DNA of 64,000 bases, taken from Sporobolomyces roseus (taxonomy: Eukaryota > Basidiomycota > Microbotryomycetes > Sporidiobolales > Sporidiobolaceae). The position numbers and the translations under genes are program-made. Positions 1 to 14,845 of this stretch are shown piece by piece (the stretch's first letter is position 1; every line of letters starts with the position of its first letter). Location: assembly GCA_016617785.1 (NCBI GenBank), contig JADILM010000001.1:1054001-1118000 (forward strand). Reading direction: 5' to 3'. The notes beneath the pieces are model-generated. The model was not told the origin of the DNA. It worked only from the letters and a program-made list of their open reading frames with translations, and searched no databases.

Positions 1-1
1 G

Positions 2-1609
<1,608 letters not shown>

Positions 1610-2216
1610 ATCTCCCATCGTGACAGTATCCGAATCATGCAATCAGTACCCATATAGCAACAGCAGCGAAGAATACGCGTCGTCAGTAGACTTTCGCACA
1701 ACCTCGTTTCGATTTCGACCAAAGGGTTCCTCATCCTGCGTCTCTGGCAAACGTGGCTATTCAACGGCCTTATTCTCGCAGGAATAACAACCTCGTCGTC
1801 AGTTATCAGCTGATTCTGCTCGTGTCCGTCTGATGATTAGGCTCGAACTACAGTACTTTTGGCCGAGGACGTGCGGTCGATAAGCCTACTCGCTACCGGC
1901 TATCAATCGACGTTCTTTATGCCGTGCGAAAGAGGCGCAGCATCATTGCTCTTTGCATAGCCCGAGGAATGTTGATTGACGTTCAGCTATTCAACTTTTT
2001 TGCGACGATTTCGCTTTTTCTCTCCTGCTCCCTCTTCTGCCCCTTCTCCACCTCCCTTCTCTCCTCCTTCCGTCTCTTCTCTTCTCGTCTTCTCTCAAAA
2101 CGCATCAATCTTGCTGGTCAAGTCCATTCTCGCCCCTTCACGACCTATCCCAAACTCCCGTCAAAACTTCAATCGATTCGTTTCGATACAACAACAAACA
2201 TCAAACAATATCAACA
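1610..2216. other. Intergenic region between two plus-strand genes
   Basis: About 600 bp holding the 3' UTR of the dehydrogenase and the promoter and leader of the next gene. Open frames here (for example 1924-2310 and 1976-2344) have no domain and run into the next gene. The stretch 2010-2110 is strongly pyrimidine-rich (CT), as is common just upstream of fungal start codons. No RNA gene or repeat was recognised. Confidence 0.5.
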
Positions 2217-2991
2217 ATGGTCAACTTTCCCCTCTCTTCCAAATTCTCGTTCTCCTCTTCTCACGATGCGCCTCCTTCTACCACATCTTCAGGATTCTCG
2301 AGCCGGGTAGGAACTCCTCTCACCTTTTTGTCGTCGATTCATAGCTTACCTCTCGCTTTCTCCTGCTCGGCAGTCTCGAACAGAACACCGCTTCCCTTCT
2401 CCACCAGCTCCAAAATCGCCTCCGACGACAGCCCTCTCCATCTTTTCCGACTTGACCAACAACACCAACTCTTCGAATCCCTTTCCTCTTTCTAGACGAC
2501 CTGCGAAACGTCCAAAAACGTCAGAAGGCTACATCTCATTCTCAGATCTTCTCAGTATTCCTCCCTGTGTATTAGATAGGGAGATGGAGAAGAGCGAGAG
2601 GGAGAGGGAACAGCGAGAGCAAGACAGACAAGACGGAAAAGAGGTCGAAGCAGAGGTATGTCTCGTATTTAGGATTTCAGAAACGACTATCGAAGCATGC
2701 TTGCTGACATACTTTCGACGTCGACAGACTCCTTGGACCGCTCCTCCGACGCCAGACCCTTACTTCCTCCCTTACCGTCCTTCGAATCGAATCAACCACA
2801 ACCGCTCCCTCTCAGATCCTTCCAACTCGATCATCGAGGTCGCCGAGCCTATGAGGATCTCTCCTACTCGCCCGGGATTCAGCCGAACCCAGACAGATCC
2901 AGGATCCGCGCTCAGCCTGCCTTGTTCTCTCCCGCACGAAAGACTGTCGAGCTCGGCACAAGAGCCAGCACCAGCTTCATGCTTTAGATAG
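2217..2991 (+). CDS. Unknown Ser/Pro-rich protein, possibly nuclear
   Basis: Not recognised. The model has three exons: 2217-2306, 2374-2655 and 2728-2991. Both introns (GTAGGA...CAG and GTATGT...CAG) fall in phase 0; the second is 72 bp, so the frame also reads through it. The product is about 210 residues. It is mostly disordered, with a basic patch (RRPAKRPK) that could be a nuclear localisation signal, then GYISFSDLLSIPP, then a highly charged Glu/Arg segment (EKSEREREQREQDRQ) likely to be helical. The C-terminal half is rich in Pro, Ser and Arg. The ATG at 2217 follows a CT-rich leader. A different first exon is possible, since no homologue guided the model. Confidence 0.5.
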
Positions 2992-3550
2992 AGTGTGGAT
3001 ACTCATCAAGAGGAGGTTGAAGGGGTAGGGTCGAGAGGAACCAAGTCGAGGGAGATCCGGATTCGCAAGATTCGCAAGAGGAGGGAATCGGGTTTCGCCA
3101 ATTTGGATAGCAGATCACACAGACACTTTATACTAACACGTGCGAACAACACCACTCATAGACACTTAGTTGACATCGCATTGCTTGTACATTCGGACTC
3201 ACTCGAGGAACGGAAATAGACACTTGCTCATTCTTTCCCAAAGCTTCCATCAAAGACGTTGCAGCTGTCTCTCTCTTTCTAATGCAAGACGACTGAGAGA
3301 TTCCGAGGAGAGAGCCTAATAACCAGATTACTAACCAACTACTGAATTACTGCTATATGCTTGGAAAAGAGAAACGAAGGAAAGGAGGGAGAGGGAAAGC
3401 GAGGATATACGCTCGAGCGTTCAAGAAACGAGTTCAACGGGTAGTTAACGACACTTCCGACACAAGCGCAACAAATGGGTATTATAGGGAAAGGGGGTAA
3501 GAGCGGAGGGGACAAGGGGAAGAATTTGACGAGAGTCATGATTAGGTGGA
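2992..3550. other. Intergenic region between convergent genes
   Basis: About 560 bp of 3' flanking sequence between a plus-strand gene ending at 2991 and the minus-strand Ras GEF ending at 3551. It is A/G-rich on the plus strand around 3360-3540. No gene, RNA or repeat was recognised. Confidence 0.5.
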
Positions 3551-6500
3551 TCATAGGAAGCCAGACTCGCCAAGTAGACGTGCTATACGTTCGTCGTCTC
3601 GTTCTCGAGGTTCACGTTGTAGTGATACCTCGTAGAGTCGTTGGTCGTCATTGGCGAGATCTGCGTTTCGAGGGAAGAGTTGCTCGGTGAGGAAAGTGGC
3701 GAGAGGTGGAACAGCGGAGAGGTTGTAAGTTGTCGCTTGATGAAGTTTGATCATGAGGATCAGTTCGGAAGCTTTTTGACGCTTGTGGAAATTGATCTGA
3801 TGAGGTTTCTCGCGAAGCATGTCGGGGTTTCCGTCGCCGATGAAGGTCCAATCGGTCAAGTAAACGCCTACAATGAGATCAGACCAGGGTTAGCCTTGTG
3901 CGGAAGAGACGATTTGGCATTGGGGACTGACCGAGGAAAGGAACGCAAGGAGGAGCTGCCTTTCGTAGAACGTCTCGATACTCCTTGTAATTCTTGTCGG
4001 GTCGCATGATGTTGTTCAAGACTCCGAGGGACACCATAGACTTCTGACTGACACTTTCCCAGGTTCGACGTAAGCGATGAATTGGAGTCGAATTGAGACC
4101 AGCGATGATGTGAATCAAGGTCGAGAAATTGTTCAACGATAAGCAGCGCTGTTCAAGCGAGTCTTGTTAGCTCGAATAGACCGCCGAGACCGGTAGGAAG
4201 ACGAGCTTACCTCTGCGATGGCGATGAAATGCTTGACGATTGAGGCTCGCTTCTTCTGATCATCTTGCGCTAGAATCGTCTCCGTCACCCAACGAGTGAT
4301 CTGCGGAAAGACTTTCGTCAGTGTGGACAGTCACAGAAAGCTCGAATTCGATGCGAGCTTACAGCGTTCGACATATCGATCATTGCTGAAATATTCGCAG
4401 CTTCATTACCGAACTCTTTCGGCCAAGCTTTACCGAGACATTCTTGAGGAGTGATACGTTGGAACAGTCGACCGTCCATGATCGTGAGTTGACGTGCAAG
4501 TTCGAGCGGTTCGATATCCATGAATTTGACTTTCTTGAGGTTTCGAGGAATGATCGGAGGCGGAAGAGGACCAGGAGCAAGGTTTCCGACTGTACGAGGA
4601 GCGACACCTTGCATCTATCATGCGGGAACGAGAACGACGAAGTCAGCCGATTGCCTCGGGAATGAATGAAACGGAGAAACGCACCCTTTCATCGACACTC
4701 TTGCAAATCTGAAGCGATTGTCCCTTCTCAAGCATCGTCTCCATCGCAAACTCTCGTATCCGAAGGAGTAGCTCGCGGTTCATCTCCTCATGATCCATGT
4801 ACTCTCGCACCCATGCTTTCAGTAGATTCGCGACGCTGTAGGTTTCAGAGCATGTCAGTTTTCATCGTCTCCGACAGTTCAAGACACGATCACGATAGGC
4901 AACTCACCGAGCTCGTATGGGTCGCAGCTTCTGGGATTCCCATTCCTTGAACTCTTTCTCTTCGAGACCCTCCGGTTCTGGCGAGAGGTAACGCTCAACG
5001 AGCTGATCGAGCAGTTGATGTCCAGTACAGAACGTTCGATAAGTCATCAGGAACGCTGACAGATACGAGCTGTCGACTATGGGAGTCGAATCGCGAAGTA
5101 TCAGTCCAGCATATCTGAGGATCCAGTAGGAGAAAGCAGTCCGTACCTCGACCCTCGTGACTTGTTGCAGCAATGACGAGACCTTTCAGAGTTCCTCCCT
5201 TGATCGTATTCTCCATGGTGAAAGATAGCTCATCGTCTCCGTAGTCCCGCTCGAGATACCAAGGTTTCGGAGGTTCGAAAGCAGCATCGGCCGGAACTCC
5301 TTCACCGAGAAGTTTCTGAATATTCTTCGAGCTCGACCGAGTAGGAGAGACTGCGTGACGAAGGGGTCAGGGTAGCTGAGAAAGTACGAAGGAAGGGGAA
5401 AGAGAAATAGTAACTAACGAGTCGAGGTTTGTGCGATCTCAGATAGAGGCGTCAAGCTACTCGCTCGCATCGACTCCGTAGCTCCACCCGAACTCGTTGT
5501 GGTTGCGATACTTCCTCGTCTTCGATCCCAACCTGGCGGGAGACCAACTCCACTACTCAGAAGTTCCGAAGTGCCGTTTGATCCCGTACTAGCAACTGAT
5601 CCTCGACCGAGCGTTCCCTGACTTCGAATCGTCGCACCTGAGGATGGACCTGGAGGTAGCGATGAGACGGAAGTTGTCGAAGGTGAGAATTGTTGAGGAA
5701 GTGAACCGTTCGAACCCATCCGTCGATTGTCGGGTAGTGCGCCTGAGAAGAAGAAGTCGCTGTCTACGCTGTCTCGAGAGTTGAGGCTGTTCATAGCGCT
5801 ACTACTGTGACTTTGACGAGATCCGGCCTTGGCGCTGAAAACTGCTGATCCAACTTCTCGACTGAATTCGCTTGCGACACTCGTTGGAGCGGTCTCGCCG
5901 TCGGCTGTCGATGATCCGAACATACTTGAGCGGAACGTGAGAGGAGCGCTTCGAAGGTCTCGAGGTGCTGAAGATTGGATCTCGGCGATGTTGGCCAGGG
6001 AGGATAGGGTCGAGCAGAGTAAGGGAAGGAAAGAGAGGAGGTCGTTGACGACGTCGAGAGGCGATGTCGCAGGATCGTAAGAAGTTGGAGGGGAGTAAGA
6101 GGAGAGAGGAGCGTTGACGACAGGCTGAGAGGCGGAGCTTGGGGATTCCTCGTCGACGGAGGAAGGGTTTGAAAGGAAGAGGGACTGAAGAGCGGCGAGT
6201 AGTCGAGGCGAGATGTCGTAGAGTGCCTGCTTCCGAGTTTCGAATTCGGCTAGTAAAGGTTTCGCTTCGAGGACACTTTGACGATAAGCGAGTGACATCG
6301 TCGGGTCTTCTTCGGTCTCGATTGAATCGGCAGTTGTCGTCGAGGGTGGTCGAGATGCGAGTTGATCATTCCGAGAGAGTTGGAAATCGATTGCGCCCGC
6401 TATGTCTAGGTCCTCAACTTGAGTGAGGAAAGTAGCAAGCTTTGGGAGAATAGCTGCTGCTTGTTCGAAGACGCCGACAGAACCGGTCTCCTCCGTCGAG

Positions 6501-8650
6501 ATTGCCGTCTTGAGCTTCTCTGCGGGCTCGACCACTATCGCTGAGAGTGACGACAATTCTGCCACGACATTCTTCGTGATCGCTCGAGTCGGCCAGGCGT
6601 ACGAAAGGGTCTCTGATGGTCTACCTCCGTTGATCGTTCCTGGATTCGGCGAAGAGTGAGGAGTCGGTAGAGAAACGAACCCGTTCCCTCGCCAGTTTCC
6701 ACCGAATCCTCCTCCCGGGAGCAGAAGTGCAGCTGCGTTCGTTCGAAGCGATCCTTGCGGTGGTTTCGGCGCTCGCAATAGGTCGAGAGGTAAAGGTGGA
6801 CCTCCGTTGTGTGCCGAGAGCCCTCCTATCACCCCTTGGAAATGCTGAAGGAAAGCGAGAACGTGATCACTGACATCCTTCGCTCCCGTCATGATCTCAC
6901 TTCGTAGCTTCGTCTCGTGCTCGAAGCGACTGGCGGCAACCGCTTTCCGTTCGTTGATGACTTGCTGTCGAATCTGAGCTCGTCGAAGGGTTTCTTCGGG
7001 ATCTGCTGGAGATTCGTCTTCTTCGAGTTCTTGATCTTCGGGAGAAGTTTCGAGAAGACCCCAAATAGCGCGTAGGGAGAAGGTGAGCTTTGATAGGGTA
7101 GATACGAGTCGGCGAGTAGAGGGTCGGAGTTGAGCGAGAGCAGGAGAAGGAAGAGGAGTTGAGATTGGGAAAGGTCCGGAGATTTCGTTGATAGAGGAGG
7201 TCGAAGCGATGGGTGAAGCGAGAACAGGTTGTTCTAGGACGCCAGATGAATGTAGGATGAGTCGAATAGAGTGGACGACGTTGTCTCCGAGTCGAGCGAG
7301 TCGATCTCGTTCTTCTGCCGCTGCCGATGAAGGATCCGAACCTCGACGAGTTGCTCCTCCGATGCCGACAGCGGTCAAGAGTTCTTGCAGAGATCGAGTG
7401 ACGATCTCTTCGAGGTCGGTGAGCAAAGGAGGAGGAGGCGGACCAAGGATTTCTGCTGCTGATGCAGGTTTTCGAGATTTGGCTGATTTTGTCGCGACGA
7501 CCGAAGAGATGACTGCTGCACCACCCGGATCCACGCTCGCCTTCCGCTCTCGACTTGTCTCTCCCGCGAAAGCTGTGTCCAAAGCTGAATCGTCCGAGTA
7601 AACGCTCCCTTCCCTCTCCTTCCCATTCCGTTTCGGAGTCGCATCGTCGTCGAGCTTGTTCAGGTTTGGTCGAGCAGTGAGAGCAGAGAAGAGTGAAGCG
7701 TTGTCGGTGACGGAAGCGGGTCTGAGTTGGGATGAAGAACGGGTTGAAGTCGACTGGGAAGGAAGAGATGTCGAACGAGGGTCGTCCCAAGATTGTTCTC
7801 CCGTTCTGAGATTGACGTAATAAACTCCTCGACCATCTGCCGTTCTTCTCTCGCACCATTCTTGATCCACTCCGGGTCCCTCAGTTCCGTTCGTGCCATT
7901 CGTTGTCGCTCCCGATTCTTCGACTCCGAATTCCCTTGGATCGATGCAAACTCCATCTCCCTGACCATCAATCGGCATATCCATCGAAGTCTCCCCTGTT
8001 CGAGTGTTGTAGTAGAACAGTTGACCGTGTATCGTCATCTTCGGAACCCAATAATCTTCTTCTGCACTTTCTCCCAGGAGTGACGGAGCGGTCGAGTAGG
8101 TGCTCATTCGATGGGAAGTCGAGCTGGTTCGTGACATCGGAGTGGCATCGGTTTCTGCTTGAGCGGCAGCAGCGATCTCTCCAAAGATGTCTCCTCCAGT
8201 TGAAAATGAAGTGAGGTCTTCTGCACTGAGGAAATCTTGCATCGACGGATCTCGAGTAAGGTTGCCGTTCGTGTTCGATCCTCCTCCTCCTCCCTTGCCG
8301 TTGCTGAGACTGGTCTGACTGAACTCCCTCGCCAATTTGTCCTCCCCTTGCGAAAGAGTACTCGTAACACTCCCTCTTCTCGCTCCTCCTCCGCCTCCTT
8401 CTGCGTCCCACCAACCCATCGTTTGCTCCCTCGCCCATAAGGCGTCTTCCTCTGTGATCTGCTGTACGTAATTGCTCGGGAACCATCCTCTCACTTTCGT
8501 ATCGCAGTGTATTCCATCCCACCATCCACTTTCGAGGGTCGAGAGAACTTCGATGATGTCGCCTTGTCGGAAAGAGAGGGAGGATTGATCTGCTCCAGTG
8601 TAGGCGTAGAGGGCTTGAACGTAACTGGGTTGGAATTGTTCATCGGCCAT
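3551..8650 (-). CDS. CDC25: Cdc25-type Ras guanine-nucleotide exchange factor with SH3 and WW domains
   Basis: Activates Ras by GDP/GTP exchange upstream of cAMP and morphogenesis signalling. Eight exons give roughly 1,540 residues. Exon 1 (8650-5419) encodes most of the protein. It has an SH3 domain at about residues 10-65 (ALYAYTG ... WWDG ... GWFPSNYV), a WW-like repeat near 200-228 (YWVPKM ... YYNTRTGETSMDMP, second Trp replaced by Met), a full WW domain near 265-292 (EWCERRTADGRGVYYVN ... QSWDDP), and long Ser-rich linkers. The remaining exons encode the Ras-exchanger N-motif (SAFLMTYRTFCTG) and the catalytic CDC25 domain (PLELARQLTIMD, NFSTLIHIIAGLNS, VPFLGVYLTDWTFIGDGNP). The ATG at 8650 is chosen because the SH3 domain starts seven residues later. 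The stop is at 3551-3553. The long antisense frames over exon 1 are shadows of codon bias. Confidence 0.95.
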
Positions 8651-9335
8651 AGCGAGCGAGTCGAAGGAGGAAAGAGAGAAAGGGGGAAAGAGGGAAATTC
8701 GTCGGTTCCGACTCGTCGACCTGGAGAGTGAGTTTGTGGTTCAAGGTTGAGTGTGTTGCTGTTTGCGCTGTCGATAGGCAAGCAAGCGAGTCAGTCTATC
8801 GTTAATTGGAATGAACCCCACTATATCCCTTGACTTGAACTCCCTCTTCTAGCCTGATCGAGTTCTTGTAATACCGTGTGAGGCTATCTCACTACAGTAC
8901 GGCGTTCATGTCGTAACCTAGAGTGCTCGAACCTTCTTCTAGCTCCAACCTCTCTATCCCTTGTCCCTCTGAGAGTATAACGAGAACTGCTACGTACTAG
9001 TAGATGATGTATGCTATACTGTGACTCGCTCGAGTCTGTTCGAGTCGAGTAGCTGTCTTGTCTTGGGAAGGAAGGAAGGTTTGATCGTGTGGAGCGGCTG
9101 AGAAAGAAGGACTGGTGAATCGATCCCCTGGCTGACTGATAGTGCGTGTTGTCTGATCACTTGCTCTGATCGTAGTCGAGTCTAGGTAGAAGTCGAGTGT
9201 ATGTGGAAGTGGATAAAACCTTGAGATGAGATGAAGCGAAAGCCTCCTCTCGTTCTTTCAACTATCCGAAACATCTCTCTCGTTCGCAAGAAATCACTTC
9301 GGAACTGCATCAGAGGACACTGTGTAAGGGGCGCG
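8651..9335. other. Intergenic region (Ras GEF promoter side)
   Basis: About 690 bp between two minus-strand genes: upstream of the Ras GEF start and downstream of the Sog2 stop. It holds the Ras GEF promoter and leader and the Sog2 3' UTR. No conserved open frame, tRNA or repeat was recognised. Confidence 0.5.
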
Positions 9336-12300
9336 TTACATCATAGCATAATCCCTAACTTTGACTTCTCCTCCAACTGATCCATTATTCCCACTTCCCT
9401 CCCTCCTTCTCGCTGCCAAATCTATGGGAGTACTCGTGCTCGCGCTGAGAGCTGGTTGAATGGGAGGAGGTTGTTCAGTCGGTCTGAAGCTGGTTTGATT
9501 CTGAGATAGGAGCTTGGCGAATTCTCGAGTTGCGAGAGTTAACTGTCCGACTCCTTCTCGAACTTGAGGCGCGAACGCTACTTCGGTCGAAGTCGTCTTG
9601 ACTGCTCGGGCAAACTTGATGACAGTCTGAATGACGGTAACGAGGGTAAGCTATGTGTTTCGAGTAGAGAAGGAGTTTATCCGCACCTGAACGAAATCGA
9701 ACGAAGCATCCCCTAATCTCCTCGCATCACTCGAAGTGAACTTGAGTTTCCCTCTTCCATCTCCGCCCCTCACTCGCTCAACACCTCTCTTCAATCGTAC
9801 CGTCGTCTCACTTCCCGCCTTGCACAACTCGGTGAGTTCCCTCGCTCGCTTCCTTCCGATCGCTCCAGCAGATGTTGGCGAATTCGGATCATCGAACGAG
9901 TCGAGTAACATTCCATACACGTCGAAAGCGATCTGAATGGTCGAGTCGGCTTGATCGACAAAGGTTTCGTCTGCGTTGAGCGTCGAAACTGGTCGAGACT
10001 CTCGATGAGGGTTGTACGAAGCTGGTAAGGAAGTGTTGAGGAGGTTCGAGGAGGATGCGGTAGGAGCAACAGAAGGAGTAGGATAAGAAGACGTTGAGGC
10101 GTGTAGAGGGAAGGAAGAATTGGAACGGGAAGGCATTTGAGGGGGAAGAGTGGGAGGAGGAGGAGCTCGTGCGAATAATCCAGTTCCTCCTGGTGTGAGG
10201 GGTTGTTCGAAAGCATTCTGGACCATGTCTTGATAGTGCATTGGAGCAGGAATTGACAGGCCAGCGGGAGGAGGTTGTCGAGTCGAGAAGTTTTGGGAAG
10301 AAGAGGATTTCGAGAGAGAAGGGACAGCGGGAGGAGGACCTGCAGGGCGAGCTCGGACTGTCGAGGATCCTGCACCGTACTCTGACATACCAGCGTCGTC
10401 GAGGGAAGTAGAAGCGGGAATTGCTGGGACTGGGGGAATTTCGGCGGGAGGCAGAACTGCACCAAGTTGTACATCTTCGACACTGAATGAGCCTGCGTGT
10501 CTTCGAGTGACAGACCTCGTTCTCGTGAGTCGAGCACCACCAGTAGAGCTACTCGATGCTGCCGAAGAGGTCCGTTCGAGCGTCGGAGAAGGAGTCGGAG
10601 GTTGTAGAATGAGGGTAGTCGAAGAGGAGGAAAGGGTACCTTCGTCGACTGAAGAGAAGAGGGGAGCGACAGTCGACCAGGAATTTGCGATCTCCCCCAT
10701 GGAGCCATACAGCATCAGGAGAAGGGTACGAGTGTATCGAACGTCGGCAGTAGCGGTGAGCGACTTGAGTTGCGGTTGAAGAGCGCTGACGAGTTGACCG
10801 AAAGTTGCGACATTGTCTCGACAGGTAGTGAAGATCTGACGGACGATACTTGAGGGAGGAGTGCCTCTACGAGAGAGCGAATCGAAACGATCCAACGCGT
10901 TGATGAGGGAATTTGTCGCTTGATCTGCCGAACCCATCAATCGTGCAACTTTCGCTGACAGTCGATCTTGCGAAGCGAAGACGACGAATTGCCGGAGAGC
11001 CGAGTAGATTTGAGAGAGGGAGAAGAGGATGCCTCGAATGGCGTCGGCGAACTGGAGTAAGGCGGTCGGTACAGTTTTAGCGATTGTCGAGGGAGGCAGC
11101 ATCGATTGACGTCGAAAGTATGCCCCGCTGTTTCGATCGAAGTTACTTGGAGTCGACCGTTCCACTTCCACTCGTTTCGGTTTTGCGGGAGTTGCGAAAG
11201 TCGGAAGGGGTAGAGAAACGGGATCATCTCGAGGGATTGGGCGAGCGCTTTCGGATCGAACGATGGTAGACGCAGTCGGAGGTAGAGATGTATTCGAAGA
11301 AGGTAGTTGGATAGTGTTTGGCTTGCTCTGAGTCGGAAGGATTGCTTTGGCCGAAGCTGAGTGAACCAAGGTCGGTCTAGACTCCTTCAACCTCCTAAGC
11401 GCTCCGCTCTCGAGATTCGGCAGTGAAGGCATTGGACGTTCCTCCTCCACGCTCGAACCAGTCCGACGTTCAGCGAGAATGTCTGCATGACTTTGCCGGA
11501 GATCAGGGAGCGATTTCTTGACCTTGAGTCCCGGTTTCGTCGCATTTCCGGCGGCTTGCATGAGAGAGTGAGAAGCGTTGCGACTGTGTCGAGCAGAAGG
11601 GTCGGTGTCGAGAGTATCGAGACTGTCGAGGCTGTCCAGAGTTCTGGCAGAAGTCGAAGGTAGAGGAGCGTAGTCGGTGAGAGTAGGGCGAGGACGTGGT
11701 CGAGGGAAGGATTCCATCGAAGGAAGACTCGGCGAGTTTCGTATCCGACCACTCTCAGCACGAGGTAAAGCGCCTCCTCCTACCGAACGAGTGAGATCTT
11801 CCGAGACTTGATTCACGTGTCCGCTCTCGCTGCGTAAAACAGGGGGATTCAGGAACTGTACGAGCGAAGGACTGTGAGATGAAGGACATACCTTGTTTGC
11901 TCGGGAGGATTGCTCGGTTTCCGTCTCTTTTCCTTCTCCCTGTCCTGTTCTCTTTCTACCTCCCTTTCCCGATTATCTCTCAGCCATCTCATCAAAGCAG
12001 GTAGCCACCTCTGCATCTCATCCGCCTCTTCCTGCTTACTGAGCGGAGCACCACTGATTGATCCAGTCGTTTGAAAAGCAGTGATCTCTTTCGGCGGCCA
12101 TTCGAGAGGATTGTGGTCGAGTTTGAGTACTTTGAGATGCGACATCGAAGTGAACCAGGTAGGTAGCCGTTTGATTCGGTTCTTTGCAATCGAGAACACC
12201 TGCGAGTTGGGAAAGCCAAGTTAGAGGCAGCGTAGGGTTCTGACTTGCGAGCCCACTCACTTTGAGATTGACAAGAGTGCCAGGATTCTGAGGTAGCTTC

Positions 12301-14218
12301 CGAATCTTGTTTCGGCTGATATCGAGAATCTCGATCGACGGCATTTCGCAGAGCTGCATTAGAATTCAGGGGTCAGTGTGATCCTCCGTCGGGATTGACA
12401 TTGAATAGTACGTACGACTGCAGGGAATACCGTGAGAAGATTGACCCGAACATTGAGATACTTCAACTTGCTCCCGAATCCAACGAAACAAGACGGGAGG
12501 TCCTTGAGCAAGTTGTACCCCAAAGCCAATTTCTCCACTTCGTCTTTCAATTCGTCGACGACTTCGAGCGGGACTTCTGCTATTCGTTTATGACTGAGAT
12601 CTACCGTATCGAGACGTGTGATAGAGCTGGTGCGAGGAGGTATCCGATCTTCTGACGTCGAGTCGGGTTCAGTGGAGGAACCGGCAGAGCGTATTCTCTG
12701 ATGAGCTTGTCCAGCGAGGAGAGGAGTAGCCGAACGAGGGCTGGGGCCGGAAGATTGGGAGAGTGTCATAGGTGAAGATGCTGATCGGAGAGAATGGATG
12801 TGGAGAAGGAGAGCTTGACTCGAAATCGGTGGTTCGGATGGCGATGTCGTTGTACTCGTGGGTACAGAGGAGGCTGTAGGGACGAGCGGTGGACCTGTGG
12901 TCGAGATCGACGAAGAAGTTGAGGAAGCGATAGCGTGATTAGCAGCGGTGGATTCGGGAGCTGGGGAAGCCATCGAAATGGTCGAGGAGGAGGAGGCAGT
13001 CGGCTGAGGTCGAGATGGAGCGTTGTTCGTGTAAGAGTAACTATTGGTGTTGTAGGGGAGATAAGAGCCTTGCGAGAGTGAAGAAGTCGAAGATTGTTGA
13101 GAGCGATGTCGTTGATACGGCAAATTCGATCTAGAGTTCTCTCCCCCAGAGCTCGTGCTGCTCGATAAAGGAGGACCCATCGGACCTTCCCTTTCCCTCT
13201 CATTCCTTCCAGTTGATCCCCAGCTACGTCCTGAGAATTGACCTGGTGAAGGGCTGCCGAGTGAACCTGAACTTGCTGACGGTCGTCGAGGAATTGTAAG
13301 TGGAGCAGTTTGATGCAGGTTCGGGCTCGAGGGTGTCGATCCTCCTCCTTTGAGCAATAGCGGTGCAGGGAATACTCGACCGTTTCTCATGACTGGTTTC
13401 GAAAGATCGGAGGCGGCAGCAGCAGCGAATTGTTTTGACGAAGAAGTTGTAGTGTCGAAGGAAGGGGGAGGGGATAGTAGGAACGACATTGAGGACTCGA
13501 GGTCTACCGAAGCTGATCTCCCCATCCCCGAAGAACCGGGTTCGTGACCATTGTCTCCATTCGATTCTCCCCTATATCCACCTCTCCTCGTCGGTGCTCC
13601 TGTATCGTAATCTCGACTCCCGTTTCCGATGTTGACCCTACTTCGACCCATCCCCTGATATTCTTCGGGCTCTTCATGTACACGACCCATCTCCCTCGAT
13701 CGAGAACCGTAACCATTGTTTGATCCGAATCCTCTCATCGAACTTGGTTCCATCAATCCCAATCCTTGTTGACCTGGAGGAGCCCCTAGCTCTCTTTGCA
13801 TCGCATCGAACGCTCTATCGCCTAGTGGCGAAGCGGTATCGAGAGGATCGTAGCTGGTCGAATCAGTTGAAGAAGCAGAGTTTTTGCTCGCATGTCGAGT
13901 TGCGGAAGGGTAAGATGCGAAAGCTTCGTGAAATCGGGCAGTGGTTGTACTCTGAGGAGGTGGAGGAGGAGGTAGGGTTGACGCAGGATAGTCGTAGTGA
14001 GAATTGGAGGAGGAGGAGGAAGGGAAGACGTGGGGAGTAGTCGAGGTGGGAGAGATTGAAGGACTCGAATCGGATCGAACGGGTAGTCGTAAACCGCTAT
14101 GATTCGGTCTTGGTGAGTTGTAGGACATACCCTGTACCGTCAAATAGAAGAGCATCAGTCGTTGAGTCTCTTTCGAGAGGGCTCTAGCCATTCGCAGCGC
14201 TGTAACGGCTTGCTCCAT
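9336..14218 (-). CDS. SOG2: Sog2-like leucine-rich repeat protein of the RAM pathway
   Basis: In yeast Sog2 is an essential part of the RAM network (with Cbk1, Mob2, Kic1, Hym1, Tao3) that governs polarised growth and cell separation. Five exons give roughly 1,560 residues. The N-terminus (MEQAVTALRMARALSKETQ) is followed by about 480 residues of Ser/Pro-rich disorder. Next come leucine-rich repeats spread over three exons (VDLSHKRIAEVPLEVV, LALGYNLLKDLPSCFV, LDISRNKIRKLP, FSIAKNRIKRLP, LKLDHNPLEWPPKEI), a charged coiled stretch, and a C-terminal region with the helical Sog2/RAM domain (TALLQFADAIRGILFSLSQIYSAL, TLLLMLYGSMGEIANSWS). The ATG at 14218 is preferred; an in-frame GTG lies four codons upstream. 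The stop TAA is at 9336-9338 and the last intron is 9691 to about 9630. The LRR and C-terminal domain order matches Sog2 rather than adenylate cyclase. Confidence 0.88.
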
Positions 14219-14845
14219 CACGCAGCACACACTCCGCCACTGTAGATGTTATACTGTGAGCTAGCTTACCTCGTGGTCCGACTCTCGTCACTAGGCAGAG
14301 TCGATTGGAGGAGTGATCTGCTCTCCTCCAACTTCCTCTTCTATCTCTACGGATTCTCTAACCTCCCGGACTTGTCTAACGTCTAATGCTGTAGCTGCTA
14401 ACCTAGTGAGCTTGTAGCTTGACCAGCCAGATGCGAAAGTCGATGTGTTCCTTTCGAGGTCTAGCGATGATCAGTCGGTAGGATCGAGCGAATTATCGGG
14501 CGACCACACGACAGGTAGCCTAATTCAGGCCTTTCTGTGGTGACTGTTGGTGGCCGGCTACGAGTTGCGAGTGGACCGAGTCGAAAATGAGGTGAAGAGG
14601 AGAAGCGACGAATCTCATCTTCCGAGTCGACTGATATTTCGCATAGGGGGAAGAGAAATCGAAACTCTTCAGTCTCGCCTCGAACTGTTAGGGAGAGTCT
14701 TAGGGTGTGTGTCTCTATGCGGTGGCGTTCGCTCAGCATCATCGCCGTTTCTCACTCTCCGAACTCTATCAAGAAACATTTCGCAAAGACACCAAATTTA
14801 TGCGTTCATTTTGCACAAGTCTAGCTGCCGACTACATCAACTTGA
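14219..14845. other. Intergenic region (Sog2 promoter)
   Basis: About 630 bp upstream of Sog2 and downstream of the Ost3/6 stop, both on the minus strand. Contains small open frames on both strands without a recognisable domain. No RNA gene or repeat was seen. Confidence 0.5.

Noticed and set aside
6897..7859. 320-codon open frame antiparallel or out of frame within the Ras GEF exon
   Set aside because: It overlaps exon 1 of the Ras GEF in another frame. Its Arg/Ser-rich composition is what the TCG/CGA codon bias of the real gene produces when shifted. No domain was seen.
9791..10708. 305-codon frame inside Sog2
   Set aside because: Out-of-frame shadow of the Sog2 C-terminal exon; rich in Leu/Pro/Ser without motifs.
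12766..13203. 145-codon minus-strand frame within Sog2
   Set aside because: Alternative-frame shadow of the Sog2 first exon.
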